Shown piece after piece: positions 44,948 to 57,600 of a stretch of DNA of 64,000 nucleotides; position 1 is the stretch's first letter; every line of letters starts with the position of its first letter. Position numbers and translations under genes: made by a program. Origin of the DNA: Cordilura impudica. Its lineage: Eukaryota; Arthropoda; Insecta; Diptera; Scathophagidae. The DNA lies in contig OY821519.1 of the NCBI GenBank assembly GCA_963682025.1, positions 145,494,312 through 145,558,311 on the forward strand, given 5' to 3'. The notes below the pieces were generated by a model. The model saw nothing but the letters and a program-made list of their open reading frames with translations, was not told the origin of the DNA and did not search any database.

Positions 44948-46180
44948 TATATAAAAATGAATGTGTGTTGGTTTGCGCTTTATAGCAGGCCAAACCCCTG
45001 AACCGATCTTCCTGAAATTTTCACAGTGTATTACTGTGAGCCTGGAAGGAATAATAGGCTATATAAATTTTTGATTGGACAATGGGGCGGTGACACGCCC
45101 ATATAACCCAAAATTTGAAATCGTCATATCTCGGGAATGTTTTGACCTACAGCGGTCATATTTGGTACATATGGTATTGGCATGAATTGAAATACACACC
45201 AGAAGAAAAGTGGGCCGGACCACGCCCCTTTTTAGAAAAATAAAAAATCGTAATATCTTCTAAACTACTGGAAGGATCGTCATGAAATTTTCACAAGAGA
45301 ATATTTTTGCGAAATAATAAGTCCTTAACTATATAATGATATTTGGTATATATCTTATTGAAAAATTAAAATCCAAAATAACTTCTATTAAGTCCTTGAC
45401 TATATAAAGTTTCTAGTGGACAAAGGGGCGAAGCCCCACCCATATAACTCAATATTTGGCATGGACTGATTTTCTAAATAAGGTGTTTTCTTAAATAGGT
45501 ATACATTCCGTGCGAAAGTCGGCGGGCCACGTCCCTTTGTTTCCGATTTGTAGGAAGCCAGACCTGTACACCATTCTTCCTTAAACTTCCACAGCGTGAA
45601 ACTTTCACTCACTACACCCAATTTTTTATATTCGATTATTTCTTACATCACTTACAATATTTCACATACAAACAATTTTATTAACTGCTTTACATCAAAT
45701 TTGAAATGCACTCGGGTAACCCCAATCTTATTTTACCACGACTGACAAACATATGATTATTTTATTGGTGCCTTCAATAATTATTAGATGATAATAATTT
45801 TCGAACTCGCCCACTTCTACACACACTTTTTTCTATTAAAAGGTAATTTCTAATATCACTAAAAATATTGATTAAAAGGTTTATAACGACTTTACCTCAA
45901 ATTTCAAATACATATTAATTTAAATACTGTGGCAACCCCATTCTCATTCTCCCACAACTGAGTGCCAAACAGCTGATTGTTTTAATGTTGCTTACAGCAT
46001 TTTTACTTTAGCCTCAATGCATTTGCAATAGTGATTTTGACAGAAGTTCAAGTTTTTTTAAGCTTAAATTATTTTTTGGCTAAATTTGTTTCAAATTCTT
46101 TCAAAAAGTTAAAAATATACTCTAAAAAGTTATTATAATCGAAGTTTCAATTAAGTGAGAAACTAAATTAAAATAAAAAA

Positions 46181-47066
46181 ATGCCTCCAAAAAAAGCATC
46201 ACTTTCGGCACGTACCACAAAATCATTGAAAATGATATCCCAAAGAGCAAACGAAACGCCTGAAGAACTTGAGGCACGCCTTGAAATTGAACGATCTCGA
46301 GCCTCTACCTCTAGGGCTGCAGAGATTTTACAGCGACGTGAAGCACGCCTAGAAATTCAGCGATCCCGCACATCAACATCAAGAGCTGCCGAGACATCCA
46401 ATCAACGTGATGCTGGATTTAGGAAACGGAAAAATGCTAACTGATCCAACAACAAACTGTATCACATTTCCATCTAACTTTTGTAAAATGGCACTATCTG
46501 CTGAAGAATTAATCAATAGTGTATTTCCCAATATTGAACGCAATTTCAAAAACAAGTAATGGCTATGTGAACGAGCGTTACTTGCCGCTAAAAATATTGA
46601 TGTTAATTCCGTAAACAATGCCATTTTTAACAAAATCAACGAAACTGCAACAACGTACAAGTCTATCGATACTGTTACGAGAGCATAAGATGCCGTTAAT
46701 TATCCTGTTGAGTTCTTGAATTCACTCGATGTGCCAGGCTTTCTACCACATGTGCTACAACTCAAAATTGGAGTGCCCATTATTTTACTGCGCAATATCG
46801 ATCCACCACGTCTTTGCAATGGCACTCGACTTGCAGTAAAAAAAATGCTAAATATTTTCATAGAAGCGACCATTATAACAGGAAAATATAAATAACAAAG
46901 CTCAAGGTCAATCTCTTCAAGTTTGCGGCTTAAATTTAGCAAATCTATGTTTCTCGCATGGACAGCTTTATGTTGCATGCTCACGTGTAGGGAAACCCAC
47001 CGACTTATATGTTTATGCTCCAGATGGACAAACTAAAAATATTGTGTATCCTAATGCATTGCAATA
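46181..47066 (+). pseudogene. Helitron RepHel remnant: N-terminal repeats joined to helicase C-terminus
   Basis: The first 87 codons (MPPKKASLSARTTKSLKMIS start) carry two copies of an EARLEIxRSRxSTSRAAE repeat, typical of the charged N-terminus of insect Helitron proteins. After a frameshift near 46415 the reading jumps to helicase sequence: [81 protein letters not shown] second deletion follows near 46890. The end reads NKAQGQSLQVCGLNLANLCF and HGQLYVACSRVGKPTDLYVY. Rep and Walker A regions are absent. Two in-frame stops (TAA) also break it. The ACSRVG arginine is kept here, unlike 35425-35870. Confidence 0.85.
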
Positions 47067-47175
47067 ATTAATTATAAATTAAATAAATAATATTTTGTTA
47101 ATGTATAAATATTTTTTTTTATTAAATTTTTTTTTATAACGATGAGGGGTAGCGAAGCACACCGGGTTAAGCTAG

Positions 47176-48060
47176 TATAATATATAAAAATTGAGTTGTG
47201 TATGTTTGTTTGTTTGTCTGTTTGTTTGTTTGTTTGTTTGTTTGTTTGTGGTTTATAGGAGACTACACCACTGGACCGATCGTCTTGAAATTTTTACAGT
47301 AGGTAACTGCCTATCGGGAAGGAAAAATAAGCTATATGGTACTTCCCATACAAAGTGAATTTTTAACATCTAGCTTTAACATATCATATCTGGAGTACTG
47401 CGACAGTAAGAGTTCTGAAACTATGTACATGTACATATTTAAATAATTCGAAGAGTTGCGGAAAAATGGACGTGATCTGACCAATGGGCGTGGTACCTTC
47501 CATACAAAGGAAATATTAAATGTCTAATATCTAGAGTGCAGTAATAGGTAAAGTCTTGAGACTTTGTGTGAGTTCATAAGTTATCAACGTTAGTACTCGA
47601 AAAGAAATGGGCAGAATCCGATCAGTGGGCGTGGTACCTCCTATACAAAGGAATTACATATATCTGAAGTACTGTAATAGTGAAAGCTTTGGAACTGTGA
47701 GTTCATGAGTTATTAACTTCCCATCAAAAAATGGGCGGGATTGGACCAGTGGGCGTAGTACCCCCCATACAAGGTAAGTATTTAATATAATATAACTGGA
47801 GTACTATAATAGTGAAAGTCTTTCGACTTTGTTGGAGTTCATAAGTTATTAATGTGAGTAGTTGGCCAAAAAATGGGCGGGATCAGACTAATGAGCGTGG
47901 CACCTCCTATACAAAAAAATAGCTTTCTACAAAACGTATTCCAATAGTATTAAAAGTATTAAGTTTAAGATACTGTTGTTTAGTTTCACATTTAACTTCA
48001 GCTTTATGTGAAATATTTATTTGTTAGGATACTACGAATCCCAATTAACCTGATGCAAAT
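47176..48060 (+). mobile_element. Helitron-type sequence directly after a Helitron 3' end
   Basis: ATATATAAAAATTGAGTTGT, then a (TTTG)n run, GGTTTATAGGAGACTACACC and GGACCGATCGTCTTGAAATT resemble the 5' part of the larger Helitron. Four blocks follow with CCAGTGGGCGTGGTACCTCC-like and CATACAAAGGAAATATT motifs and TATCTGGAGTACTG. It starts within 2-5 bp of the preceding CTAG. The 3' end was not found before the repeat at 48069. Confidence 0.5.
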
Positions 48061-48068
48061 GTGATATT

Positions 48069-48857
48069 TATACCCTATACCACTATGTGGTTTGGGTATA
48101 ATGACTTTGTGCTGCTGTTTGTAACAACCAAAAATATTTGACCTAGACCCATCTTTAATTATACCGATCGAATCAGAATCACTTTCTGAGTTGATTTAAC
48201 AATGTCCGTCCGTCCGTCCGTCCGTCCGTCTGTGTGTCCATGTAAAGCTTGTAATCAAACTGCAGGTCGCAAATATGAATATATTTTGATGAAATTTGGT
48301 ATGTAAGCTTTTATCTGCCATGGGATGAACGCTATTGAAATTGGTGAGAATCGGTCCATGTTCAGACCTAGCCCCCATACAAATTACCCATATGAAATCG
48401 ACATAAATTGCCATAAGATCCAAATTGTCATATAGATCTTACTCAAATTGGGTTTGTATGCGTTCATTACATCCACTAATGAGTAGTCCAAAAATGATCC
48501 CTTTGACCCCATATAGAGCTGCTTCCCGATCTTCAGTTAAATCTATTAAAAAACAAAAATATTGCACTGATTCTTCTCAAATTTTGTTTGTACATATTTT
48601 TGCAAAATACAAGAGACTTTACCAAACATGATCAGGATCGGTCCATTTTTGGACCTAGTCCCTTTATAGATATAGCATCCGATATGAACTTTTTCATATC
48701 TGCAGCCAAAAAAATTAATAAAAATCGCACTCAAATTTGGTTTATGCTTATTTTCTATGTCGAAGTAGTTGGACCGAAAGATAGGGTCTCTAAACCATGG
48801 TATAGGGTATCATATAGTCGGTCTAGACCGACTATAATTTTCTTACTTGTTTTTGCA
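48069..48857 (-). repeat. TATACCC-type repeat, longest complete copy (inverted)
   Basis: TTATACCCTATACCACTATG with its stem partner, CGTCCGTCCGTCCGTCCGTC, GGTCGCAAATATGAATATAT and GCTTCCCGATCTTCAGTT occur in order. It ends ATAGTCGGTCTAGACCGACT followed by ATAATTTTCTTACTTGTTT. It is bounded by the same two stem-loops as 28136-28770 in the opposite orientation. Confidence 0.65.
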
Positions 48858-49749
48858 TGAGTTGATTAAAATAAACGACAAATTAATTTATAATATAAAA
48901 ATTTATATTTAAATACATTTACCGAAAATGTATAGAAACAAAATTACTCCACATATCTTAAAAAATTTCCGTTTTAGATATATTTAATTTACTCTGTCTG
49001 TTTGTTTTTTTGTTTGAGTGGGGATATTTTAACTAAAACTTCGAGACTAGCTAGAGGTCTGAAACTTTCAAGTTGTTGATTTCACGATTTGTAATTATTT
49101 TTCCACCATTTTTCCGACTCGGAAGATCCGAGTCGTTATGTTAACTGTAAAACTCGATATGAAAATATTAAAATGATCCAGTTGATATTCTTTTAAATTT
49201 CATCGTTTTCATAACCATTCATAACAAAAGTATATTCCGTACTCGACCCTTCGGATATAGAATCATCGCTTGACGCAAAACTTGTGTCATTGTAATTCTG
49301 ATATTCCTGTTCCTGTTAATGGGTCAAAAATAAAATGACCAACAAAACCAATTTCTTCAAAGTGGATGACAGTTCGGCGTTTATTCTTCTTTATATTATT
49401 ACATTATTACCTTTTAAATATTTTTGTTTCAAATGTTTCAATTTTAAATGTACGCGTTGAAGAACATGTTCTGTTTTTTTAGCAGTATACGTGCAAGAAA
49501 ACGAACTTAAAATAAAGCTACTCTCGAATCTGTGTGGTTTTTGTGTGTTCGAAACAAAAAATACGTGATAGAAAAATGTTCGTGTAGATAACGAAATATT
49601 AAAACGAAACACATTCATGATTGTGTTTGGCACCGTACAAAATTTAGAAACACGCATAATTGATATGAAAGTAAAAATATGTATTGGCTGCTTTAGAACA
49701 GAAGATTGTGTGTTTCATGTGTGTATTTTCTGAACCATGAATAAAATCT

Positions 49750-49880
49750 TATATACCATCAACTATATATTTCATATGTGACCTGTAATTTGAACACAAG
49801 GATTGTATAGGCACACAGATAGATATTTAGACATTTCGACGGACATCGGATATTATATCGACTAAAAGGCAATATACATT
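49750..49880 (-). repeat. Short fragment of a TATACCC-type repeat
   Basis: CATATGTGACCTGTAATTTG, AGGATTGTATAGGCACACAG and CGACGGACATCGGATATTAT match repeat interiors. It is too degraded for further description. Confidence 0.35.
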
Positions 49881-50162
49881 GTCCACAGGGTGATATGCAT
49901 ATCGCATTATAATGTGTCTGTTCCTAAGAGATAGAAAATTGGAAATGGAAACTAAATTAAACAAAAATTTATTTGTATTTTTTTCTAACCCTGAACGAAA
50001 ATAAATACCATGCAGAAATGTTGGTTCAGTGGACAAACATAATTATATTGGCCTAAATAATTGTATGCAACCACTTGTCTATAATTATCAATTATTTTAA
50101 ATTAATATTTACAAAATTTATTGTTGACTCTTTTCCCTCTCTCTCTCTTTCTATACTTTAAG

Positions 50163-50359
50163 GGTCTTTTGTGGGCTTTGGATGTGGGCCTTGTAAATAC
50201 TTTGGAACAGCCCATACGTCGCTGTAGTCCGAAAATTGTTGCCATTAATACAGCTGATGGTAAGGTTGTCAAGAGTATTGATTTGAGTGATTTGGTTACA
50301 GCCGAATCACGCTTACAATTTCTAGTTGTGGATTATGGATCAGATAACAAACCTTTTGT
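50163..50359 (+). CDS. yellow-g: Yellow/MRJP-family protein, exon 2
   Basis: Second coding exon, entered in phase 0 after a long pyrimidine tract (CTCTTTTCCCTCTCTCTC, then TTTAAG) and left at GTAAGT after two bases of a valine codon. It encodes 65 full codons, starting GLLWALDVGLVNTLEQP and including CSPKIVAINT and LQFLVVDYGSDNKPF. The LWALDVG stretch corresponds to the family's LWVLDxG strand of the propeller. It has no stops or frameshifts, unlike all the transposon coding remnants around it. The exon joins exon 1 (phase 0) and exon 3 (split GT|T valine codon) without breaking the reading frame. Confidence 0.9.
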
Positions 50360-50523
50360 GTAAGTAATTTTCAGATATTTTTTATGTTATTTTTTTTTTT
50401 TATTATACACATTGCAAAATATATAAATACAATTTTGATTCCTCCTGAGTGATACTGCGCGGAAAATCACATATTGCACGACAGTTTTAAAGGCTTATAA
50501 GGACAAGCAAATATTCATATCTA

Positions 50524-50929
50524 TCTATAATATTAATAGGCAAGGCGATTTCTTGTGACATATTTAACTTTGTCAATTTTACCCCGACTTTGACCAAACA
50601 TACCTCATTTGAAAGGTTTTTTCTTTTAGCTGTCCACCAGATTTACAGATTTTTACATTTTTAAATTTTTTTGAAGTAAAATGCATGTAAAGTTTCTGTT
50701 TACACATGCACAAAATTATACAATGCTGTGTGTGTGTTTATTAAATTTGTTAAGGTGGACATAAGCCAATAACGACAATAACGCAATCGATATTTAAAAA
50801 GTGTTGAATTGTGAATTGGCTAAAATTGAATAGCATACCTTTAGGGTCTTATAAAAAAATTTATTAAATGAAAAAATAAAATTTTGTAGAATTTAAAATT
50901 TTTGAATTTGGAGGGCTGGGCTCTGCTAG
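50524..50929 (+). mobile_element. Non-autonomous Helitron, family 1, complete (406 bp)
   Basis: It starts TCTATAATATTAATAGGCAA after A (50523) and ends GGGCTGGGCTCTGCTAG before T (50930), exactly the Helitron A|T insertion signature. It matches 1-314 and 58342-58568. There are no coding sequences. Confidence 0.75.
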
Positions 50930-52192
50930 TATAGAAAAAAGAGAAAGTATGTATGTTTGTGTGTTTGTAACTTATAGGAGGCTTAGTGTGTCTCTGAAAG
51001 GAACTGTAAATTTTTTGATATTTTTAGTGGGCTGTGCACCTTCATACAAACTCAATTTTTTATATCAAATATATTGAGTACTATGACAGGCAGAGCTTAG
51101 CAAATATGTGTGGGATCACCTATTATTAACGCTAGTAGTCGTGCCGAAAATGGGCAGGATCGCATAAGTCGGTGTGGCATCCCCATACAAAGTAAGTATT
51201 TAATATCATATATCTCGAGTACTATGACAGAGATAGCTTTGCAAATTTGTCCGCGGTCAACTATTAGTAATGTGGGTAGTCCGACAAAAAATGGCACCCC
51301 ATACAAAGCAAATATCAAATGTCATATGTCTGGAGTACTTTAATAGAGAGAGCCTTGCGACTTTGTGTGAGGTCATAAGATATTCATGTGATTAATCGAA
51401 CAAAAAATGGGTGTGATTAGAGCAGTGGACGTGGCACCGCCCATACAAACTAAATATTTGATATCGTATAACTGGAGTATTGTAAGAGGGAAAGGAGCGG
51501 GATAGGAGTAGTGGTTGTGGCACCTGATATTCAAAAATATGTGAAGTACTTGAAACAGACAGTCTTGAAACTTTTGGCAAGTGCATTGATTACCAATGTG
51601 TGTAGTCGTGGAAAATATGAGCGTAATCGCCATATTTAAGACAAGTCGTTAATTGTTGCCGGATTTAATTTGGAAAATCCATATTTTTCTCAAGGGCATC
51701 TATATGTAACTTCCTCCAGATTAGGACGCCGAAAAATTTAATAATTGTTGCACCGAATGAAACAATAAAAAAAATATTGTATATCAGCAAGCATTGAAAT
51801 AAAAAAAATATAAAATAAAATAATATGATTGAGTTAGAAATTAATCAGACACAAGATCAAATATTTTTACTGTAAATAAAGCAAAAAACATTGTTGCAAA
51901 AATTGATCTATATTCCGCATCAGTAACCAAAAGTAGATAGTTTGTAGAAATTTAAATTTAAGAATCCAAGCAAAGAGTTATACTATTTTATTTTTCCCAA
52001 TATAAAAACTAAAATATAAAACAACTTTGAAACAAATAGGTTTGTATAAGAGTACACATTGCATACTACAATATACGTGGTTGTTTTTGTCTTGAAAAGA
52101 ACAATACAAACTTAGTAGGAAAAATTGATTAATAAAACATACATTTCAATAAGTCTCGGTAAGATGTAGCGAAGCACGACAGGACATACTAG
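50930..52192 (+). mobile_element. Helitron abutting the previous one, with helicase remnant
   Basis: It begins immediately after the CTAG of the preceding element with GTATGTATGTTTGTGTGTTT and TAACTTATAGGAGGC. Its blocks of GGGCAGGATCGCATAAGTCG and CCCCATACAAAGTAAGTATT resemble 47176-48060. It ends GATGTAGCGAAGCACGACAG, GACATA, then CTAG (52189-52192) and T. The 5' TC is lost. Confidence 0.65.
51645..51800 (+). pseudogene. Helitron helicase C-terminal scrap
   Basis: The translation gives VAGFNLENPYFSQGHLYVTS followed by SRLGRRKI, then frame loss. It corresponds to CGLNLENPCFSHGQLYVACS and SRVGKP of the better copies at 35425 and 46890. The final IVYQQALK (about 51778-51800) matches the NIVYPNALQ terminus. 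It is more diverged than the other two helicase remnants. Confidence 0.7.
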
Positions 52193-53144
52193 TATTTAAT
52201 ATTATACACCAACAATAATTTATTACGTCCGAATAGACAACAATTTTGATGGGGATACATTAGTTACGATAATCCGTTTATCAAGAAATATGAAAATATG
52301 TTATCATCCAGAGTACCCCTTACTCTCTTGATGAGTGCCAGGAGTCTCATCATTCTAACTCTTTAAAGATCTTTGAATGAATATGCTCACATGTAGATAG
52401 TGTATAAGTGCAGCAGTCTCTTTGTCCCAGGGCACCCCACGAAGTCTACAATATCACTAGGCAGCACTTGGCAAAAACCTCTGTCCGGCAATATTCCGTT
52501 AATACGCCTACAAGATCTATAGCTTTTCCTAGTTAGCGATACTAAAAGATCTGCTTGCCTTGAATTAGATGTACTGGTATTTCTCCATCAAGCGTGAGGA
52601 AATTTATATGATCCTTGGCAGTAGACCGCAGTTGTAACTCGCTTGAGCATTTATGAACCATCAGCATAAAAGTGTCCCGTACAAAATCCCGCCAATCTGA
52701 CTCCCTTCCTCAGGACAGTTCACGGGTTTTCGCTAAAATTTAATCTTAGAATGATATAGTCACTATACAGGCCATATCCCGACTAATCAGGAGTGACCAA
52801 AAAAAGTTTCCAACACCGACTCCGACTCCATCTTAGTAAAATTCCATTTTAAGTGTAGCTAAGACTGTTGGAGTTTCTGTGTCTCCGGTACTTTCTACTA
52901 AATTTAAGCAATTACACTTGGACTGCTCCTGCTGGTCTAAATTTTTATCAAAATCATCAGGTGTACATAGCAGTTCTCTTAATTTTTATTTAAAAAAAAA
53001 ATAAATTATATTAAATATTTTGAGTTCAGATTTATTATTTATAAGCTAATAGCTACTCCCATGAAACTTAAACTCCCCTTTGGCTTTTAGTTTTCAATGT
53101 AATTCTTTTTCTTTTGAGTAACAAATCAACTATAACAGCAGACC

Positions 53145-54690
53145 TATAATATATAATGGGAAAATTGGTTTTGCTGTACAGAAATTATGGGAAAATGTCT
53201 GTTAAGTCTATAGGAAATGCATGCTAAATGGTAAAAATGCATGTCATGTGCATGTTTTTGTTTTTTCGAAAGATTTTTTTTCTTTGCAGCTTTTAAAATC
53301 ATTTTTCTTAATTCAGCATGCAATTTCCTTACATTTAGCATGCTATTTGCTTACATTTAGCATGCAAATTTTTCTCATTTTTAACAGAAAAATTCCCATT
53401 TTTAGCATGCATTTTCCCATAAATTTGACCAAATTTAGCAAACATTTTGCCATTTTTGACATGCATTTCCTTGATGAGAGAAAATACATTGTAAGTGTTA
53501 ATGGATCGTGTTCTTCACCGACAACTACAACCGCAGGCCCACCGCAAGGTTCGGTACTTTCGCCATTGCTCTACTCTTTATACACATCTGACTTTTCTCC
53601 TCCTCCATATGTAGGCACAGCATACTATGCAGATGACACAGCCCTGATAACTTCAGGTAAAGTCACCTCAGCTCTACTCAAGAAAATGGAAAAGGGGTTA
53701 ATAAGTTGCTACAAATATTTTCAGAAATGGAAAATAAAAATTAACACTGCTAAGACCCAAGCTATTATCTATCCGTTCAACAAGTCCCCAAAACGATTAC
53801 CAAATCGGAATTTGAAATTAGACAATGTCGAAATTCCCATCGTTAATGTTGTTAAATACCTTGGTGTCCAGTTGGATAAAAAATTTAAATTCAAAAAACA
53901 CATTGATGAAACCACCAAGAAAGGTTCAAACGCACTTTGGCCATTAATAAACTATCGTTCGTCCCTCAACTTAAAAAACAAAAATCTCATTTTCAAAACT
54001 GTAATAAGACCTACATAACTTTTGCTTGCCCTATATGGTACAAAGCCGCCAGAACACATATCAAAAACTTGCAAATAATCCAAAATAAATCTCTTAAAAT
54101 AATTAATAACCTGCGTTGGAGGTATTCTATAGATCTTCTACATATTAGAAGCGGATTCGAAAAAATTTATGAATTCATTTATAGGTCTAGCCAAAACTAT
54201 TTTCACTCTAACACGCATTCTACTTACCCTCTGATAAGAGCATGTAGAGAATTCTCATTATAAATATTTAGTAAAAATCACCAAACTGAAAACTATATGT
54301 ATAAAATTGTTTACAAAGTAAACCGTTTATATATACTGCTTTTCGAATAGTGTTTGAAATTTTATAGTTTTAGAATTAGATTTAGAATCAGATAAAGGTT
54401 TGCCCTAATTTCCTTTAAAATATCAAATATACACTATATAAAACATTATAAAGAATTTACTGATCTCATTTGTTGTAATATATTGAATAATATCTCAAAC
54501 TCTGTAAATATGTATATATAAAATTAAATGAAATAAAGATGATATTTTGAAATTGAAAAAATTGAAATTGACATGCATTTTTACCATTTGGCATGCATTT
54601 CCTATAGACTTAACAGGTGTTTTCCCATAATTTAGCATGCACTTTCCCACTTTTACCAAGCGCTTCCCTTAGTCCCATATATAATATGAA
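53145..54690. mobile_element. Inverted-repeat element rich in GCATGC, enclosing a LINE
   Basis: The left arm (about 53145-53250) and right arm (about 54565-54690) are inverses over about 110 bp. For example, GTTAAGTCTATAGGAAATGC pairs with GCATTTCCTATAGACTTAAC. Between the left arm and the LINE, variants of TTTAGCATGCANTTTTCCC recur every 20-40 bp (53290-53475). The LINE at about 53478-54560 splits the element. No transposase remains. Confidence 0.6.
53478..54263 (+). pseudogene. Reverse transcriptase fragment of a 5'-truncated LINE
   Basis: Starting near RKYIVSVNGSCSSPTTTTAG, the frame shows the RT core: GPPQGSVLSPLLYSLYTSDF, then AYYADDTALITSGK (catalytic YADD present), KWKIKINTAKTQAI and VVKYLGVQLDKKFKFKKHID. 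It continues to IFKTVIRP, where a frameshift near 54015 moves the frame to ITFACPIWYKAARTHIKNLQ and IIQNKSLKIINNL, ending at 54263. This is the Jockey-type order. Upstream codons back to 53221 belong to the surrounding GCATGC element, not to RT. The tail region ends in GAAATTGAAAAAATTGAAAT. One frameshift and the truncation inactivate it. Confidence 0.85.
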
Positions 54691-57600
54691 CTGTAATGTT
54701 TGTTACGCGCGGCTTCTTGCCAACTAGCTCTAGTGGGTTGGACATGGTGCTCTATCCCGTATTTTCTTCGCGTGTAATCATATAAAAAAAATATGATATA
54801 TGATGGCTAAGTTTTGCGACATTTGGGGTAGACTTTTTCCCTCCCAGCGGATATTGCATCCGACTCCTATGACAATCTATCTACCCTTTCATTTTTACTA
54901 ATTGTCCCTTGGTAAATTACTTACGTATCACATGTCTGATTCTGAATGTCACTCCCAAAAAAAAAAAAATATTTAATGTTTCATATTTAATACAAGCTTA
55001 ACAATAAAGTAGTTTATTTAGTAGCATAATACATCTAAATGTGTGCTGGGTTACAATATTTTTTATATTACTTATTATAGCGATGTTAAATTAAAGAGTG
55101 AAGAAATATAGAGATGGCAAAAAGGTAAAATTTTACAAAACGAAAGAGCAACGGAACGTTATTAAATCAAGACGCTCTTAAACCGAGGTTTTAAACATAT
55201 GCATATTGGTGTAATGAATAAATGGTATCACTTACAGTTTCGTTAGTTTTGTAGTTTTTAAGGTTGTTGTTCCAATACCTTCGTTCCTGATGGGCCCATA
55301 TGGAAAGAGAATGGTGTTGGTGTTATAAAAGTTTAAAGTTTTTTCTTTTCCTTGTTATTGCTTGCTGTTTAAAAAAAAATCAGAGACATTAAACTTTTAT
55401 TCATTATAAACCTTATGCTGTTGTAAAGATACTTGTTTAATTCTTACAGCGCAGGGCAAAATTTTAGTCGTTAATATATATTTATTCTTTTTTATAAATT
55501 ATAAATTTAATAACCACAGAAGAAAAGGTTAAGTTAGAATGATTTAATTTTTTTTTTTTTTTTTTTTTTTTGACAAATAATTAATTATAATGATTTTGCT
55601 TTCTTCGATATTTTCAAAAATGTTTAATTATAATGAAGATAACTTCTTTGAAATTCTTAAAAATATTTAATCATAATGATTTTGCTTTCTTTGAAGTTTT
55701 TAGAAATGTTTAATTCTTAAAAATGTTTAAATATAATGATTTAACTATATTTTATTGTGTATATGACACAAGAGTATATGATAAATTGAAAAATTATTGT
55801 TTGATACTTAAGTGAACGAATCGTATCAGCTAATCCTGCGTTGAGGTGGTGCAGATATTAGGTCCTTCCTTTAGCGGTGGAGAAAGAATTGTCGGTTGGG
55901 AGATGAAAGGAGATCCTTCTATGTGGATTCAGGAGGATGGTAACTCGACACAAGATTTTTGCCACGGAAATTCGTCTGAATTAGAATTTTTTCCCTTTTT
56001 CTCTTGTTGACTTGAGTTTTAAGTTTTCTTCGCTTTCACTTTTTTCCTTTTTCACGGCACCCAAAATATTAATATTTTTTTTGTTTTAAATTAAGTTTTC
56101 TTTAAATTTTGTTAAAAAACATTTTTTTTTTTTTTTTGCTTAGGTTTGCTGTACTTTTTTTTATTTTAATCTTATTATAATCGTCGCTTTTGCTGACGAC
56201 CTTTTACATCAACGTGTTTTTAGTAATTGCCGAAAGTGGCGTCTTCCACAAGGTCTTTTAGGTCAGTTCAATAATGATTTAATTTTTCTCTATACCGGTT
56301 TTATAACTATTTCAAAAATTTTTATATACTCAGTATATAAAAAAAAAACGCGGAAACAACGATCTCGTTCACACAATTGATATTGCAAAAAAAAAAAAAA
56401 AAGTGAGATGCTTGTGAATTTCGGGAGAATGTACTATGGTAATAAAACCTAAAAAAAAGCTATCGTGACATAGTTTTGTATATAGGGTTTTTATACGTGG
56501 TGTAGAATATTCCAATTTTGGGAGAAAAAAAAAATCTTGATTCCATAGCTTTAAAATCTGATATACAATTAAGTACGCCGTTCCTTCAAAAAAAATATAT
56601 GAAAATCGTAACATATTTTATAACACAAACAAATCAATTTTAACTTCTTATGTTCGTAAATATTTTAAAAATTATTTGAATTTTTAATGCATGTGTACGG
56701 GGTCACGAGTTATTGTAGCGACTCCGACTCCGGTACAAACACCATGACTCCGACTACCTCCGTAATTAAGAATTGTGCTGTCGCTTATTAGCGAATTGTT
56801 AATTTCCGTGAACCCCTTTCGCAATCAGTATTTCGTAGAGCACCTGTGATAAACACACAATAAATCACTAAGTTAACATTAGTTGTATGGAATAGTAACT
56901 CCCAGTGGAATGACTTGGCAAACATTATCGCTGTAATAAATTACGAGCGAAACTCATAAAATATGCATACTGTACCACAAAGTATTGCGTAGGCTTTAAA
57001 AGCGAAACCCAAAAGAAAGAAGAAACAGTGAGATAAAAAACTTTTCAAACTTATAAATATTAACGGCATGTATGGGTGAGAAGAAAATATATAGCTTATC
57101 TTCGAAATATAACGATTGAAAAATGTAATCTGAATATTTATTAATTCATTTAACACTCTGTCAATCCAAAGACATAAACAACAACAAATAATATATTTTT
57201 AAAAACAAGTAAGAACAAAAAAGAAATATTAAACGGCCATTGACGTTGTCTTGTGTTTTTTCTTTTTTTTTTTGTTTATTTGTTTGTTAGTTAGTTTATC
57301 GTTATCATTATCGCTTTGTCGCACAAATTGTTAAAATAATTTTGGTAAATTGCAAGACATAAATAAACGATTTAAATAAAATGTCGCCTTGTTACTCACC
57401 TCCTAATATTGTGTGTGGATACATGAATGTTCATTTTCCTGTAAGAAGTTCCCCACAAAATTAATAAGCACAATTTTTTAAAGCATACTTTTTGGCATTA
57501 TGTTAAAAATTGTCAATTTTCACTAAGTGTATTTTAAGGGTCTGTGTCTTTAAAGTTTAATAAAAAAATTTATCGAAATTGGAAAATTTTTAATTTTGTT

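Larger units (their letters stand above)
43144..47175 (+). mobile_element. Helitron with a Tigger element nested in its 5' end
   Basis: Joining the flanks of the Tigger element gives a 5' end TCTTATATATAATATATAAA-like and then AAAAATGAATGTGTGTTGG, as at 34594. The body has GGCCAAACCCCTGAACCGAT and repeated GGGGCG/CACGCCC blocks. The 3' end is complete: GGGGTAGCGAAGCACACCGG, GTTAAG, then CTAG (47172-47175) followed by T. The exact 5' base is uncertain (43144 or 43147). Confidence 0.7.
37520..50162 (+). other. Intron 1 of the Yellow-family gene (12,643 bp)
   Basis: Begins GTAAGT and ends CTTTAAG after a pyrimidine tract. It is largely transposon-derived: TATACCC-type repeats, a mariner fragment, a minisatellite, a SINE, Tigger inside a Helitron, and further Helitron sequence. 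No host exon was recognised inside it. Stretches where I see nothing beyond AT-rich sequence are 37560-38330, 39290-40020, 41710-42440 and 48870-49740. Confidence 0.85.

Noticed and set aside
53221..53477. N-terminal extension of the 265-codon open frame containing RT motifs
   Set aside because: This part is GCATGC repeat sequence shared with the inverted-repeat element. RT similarity begins only near 53480.
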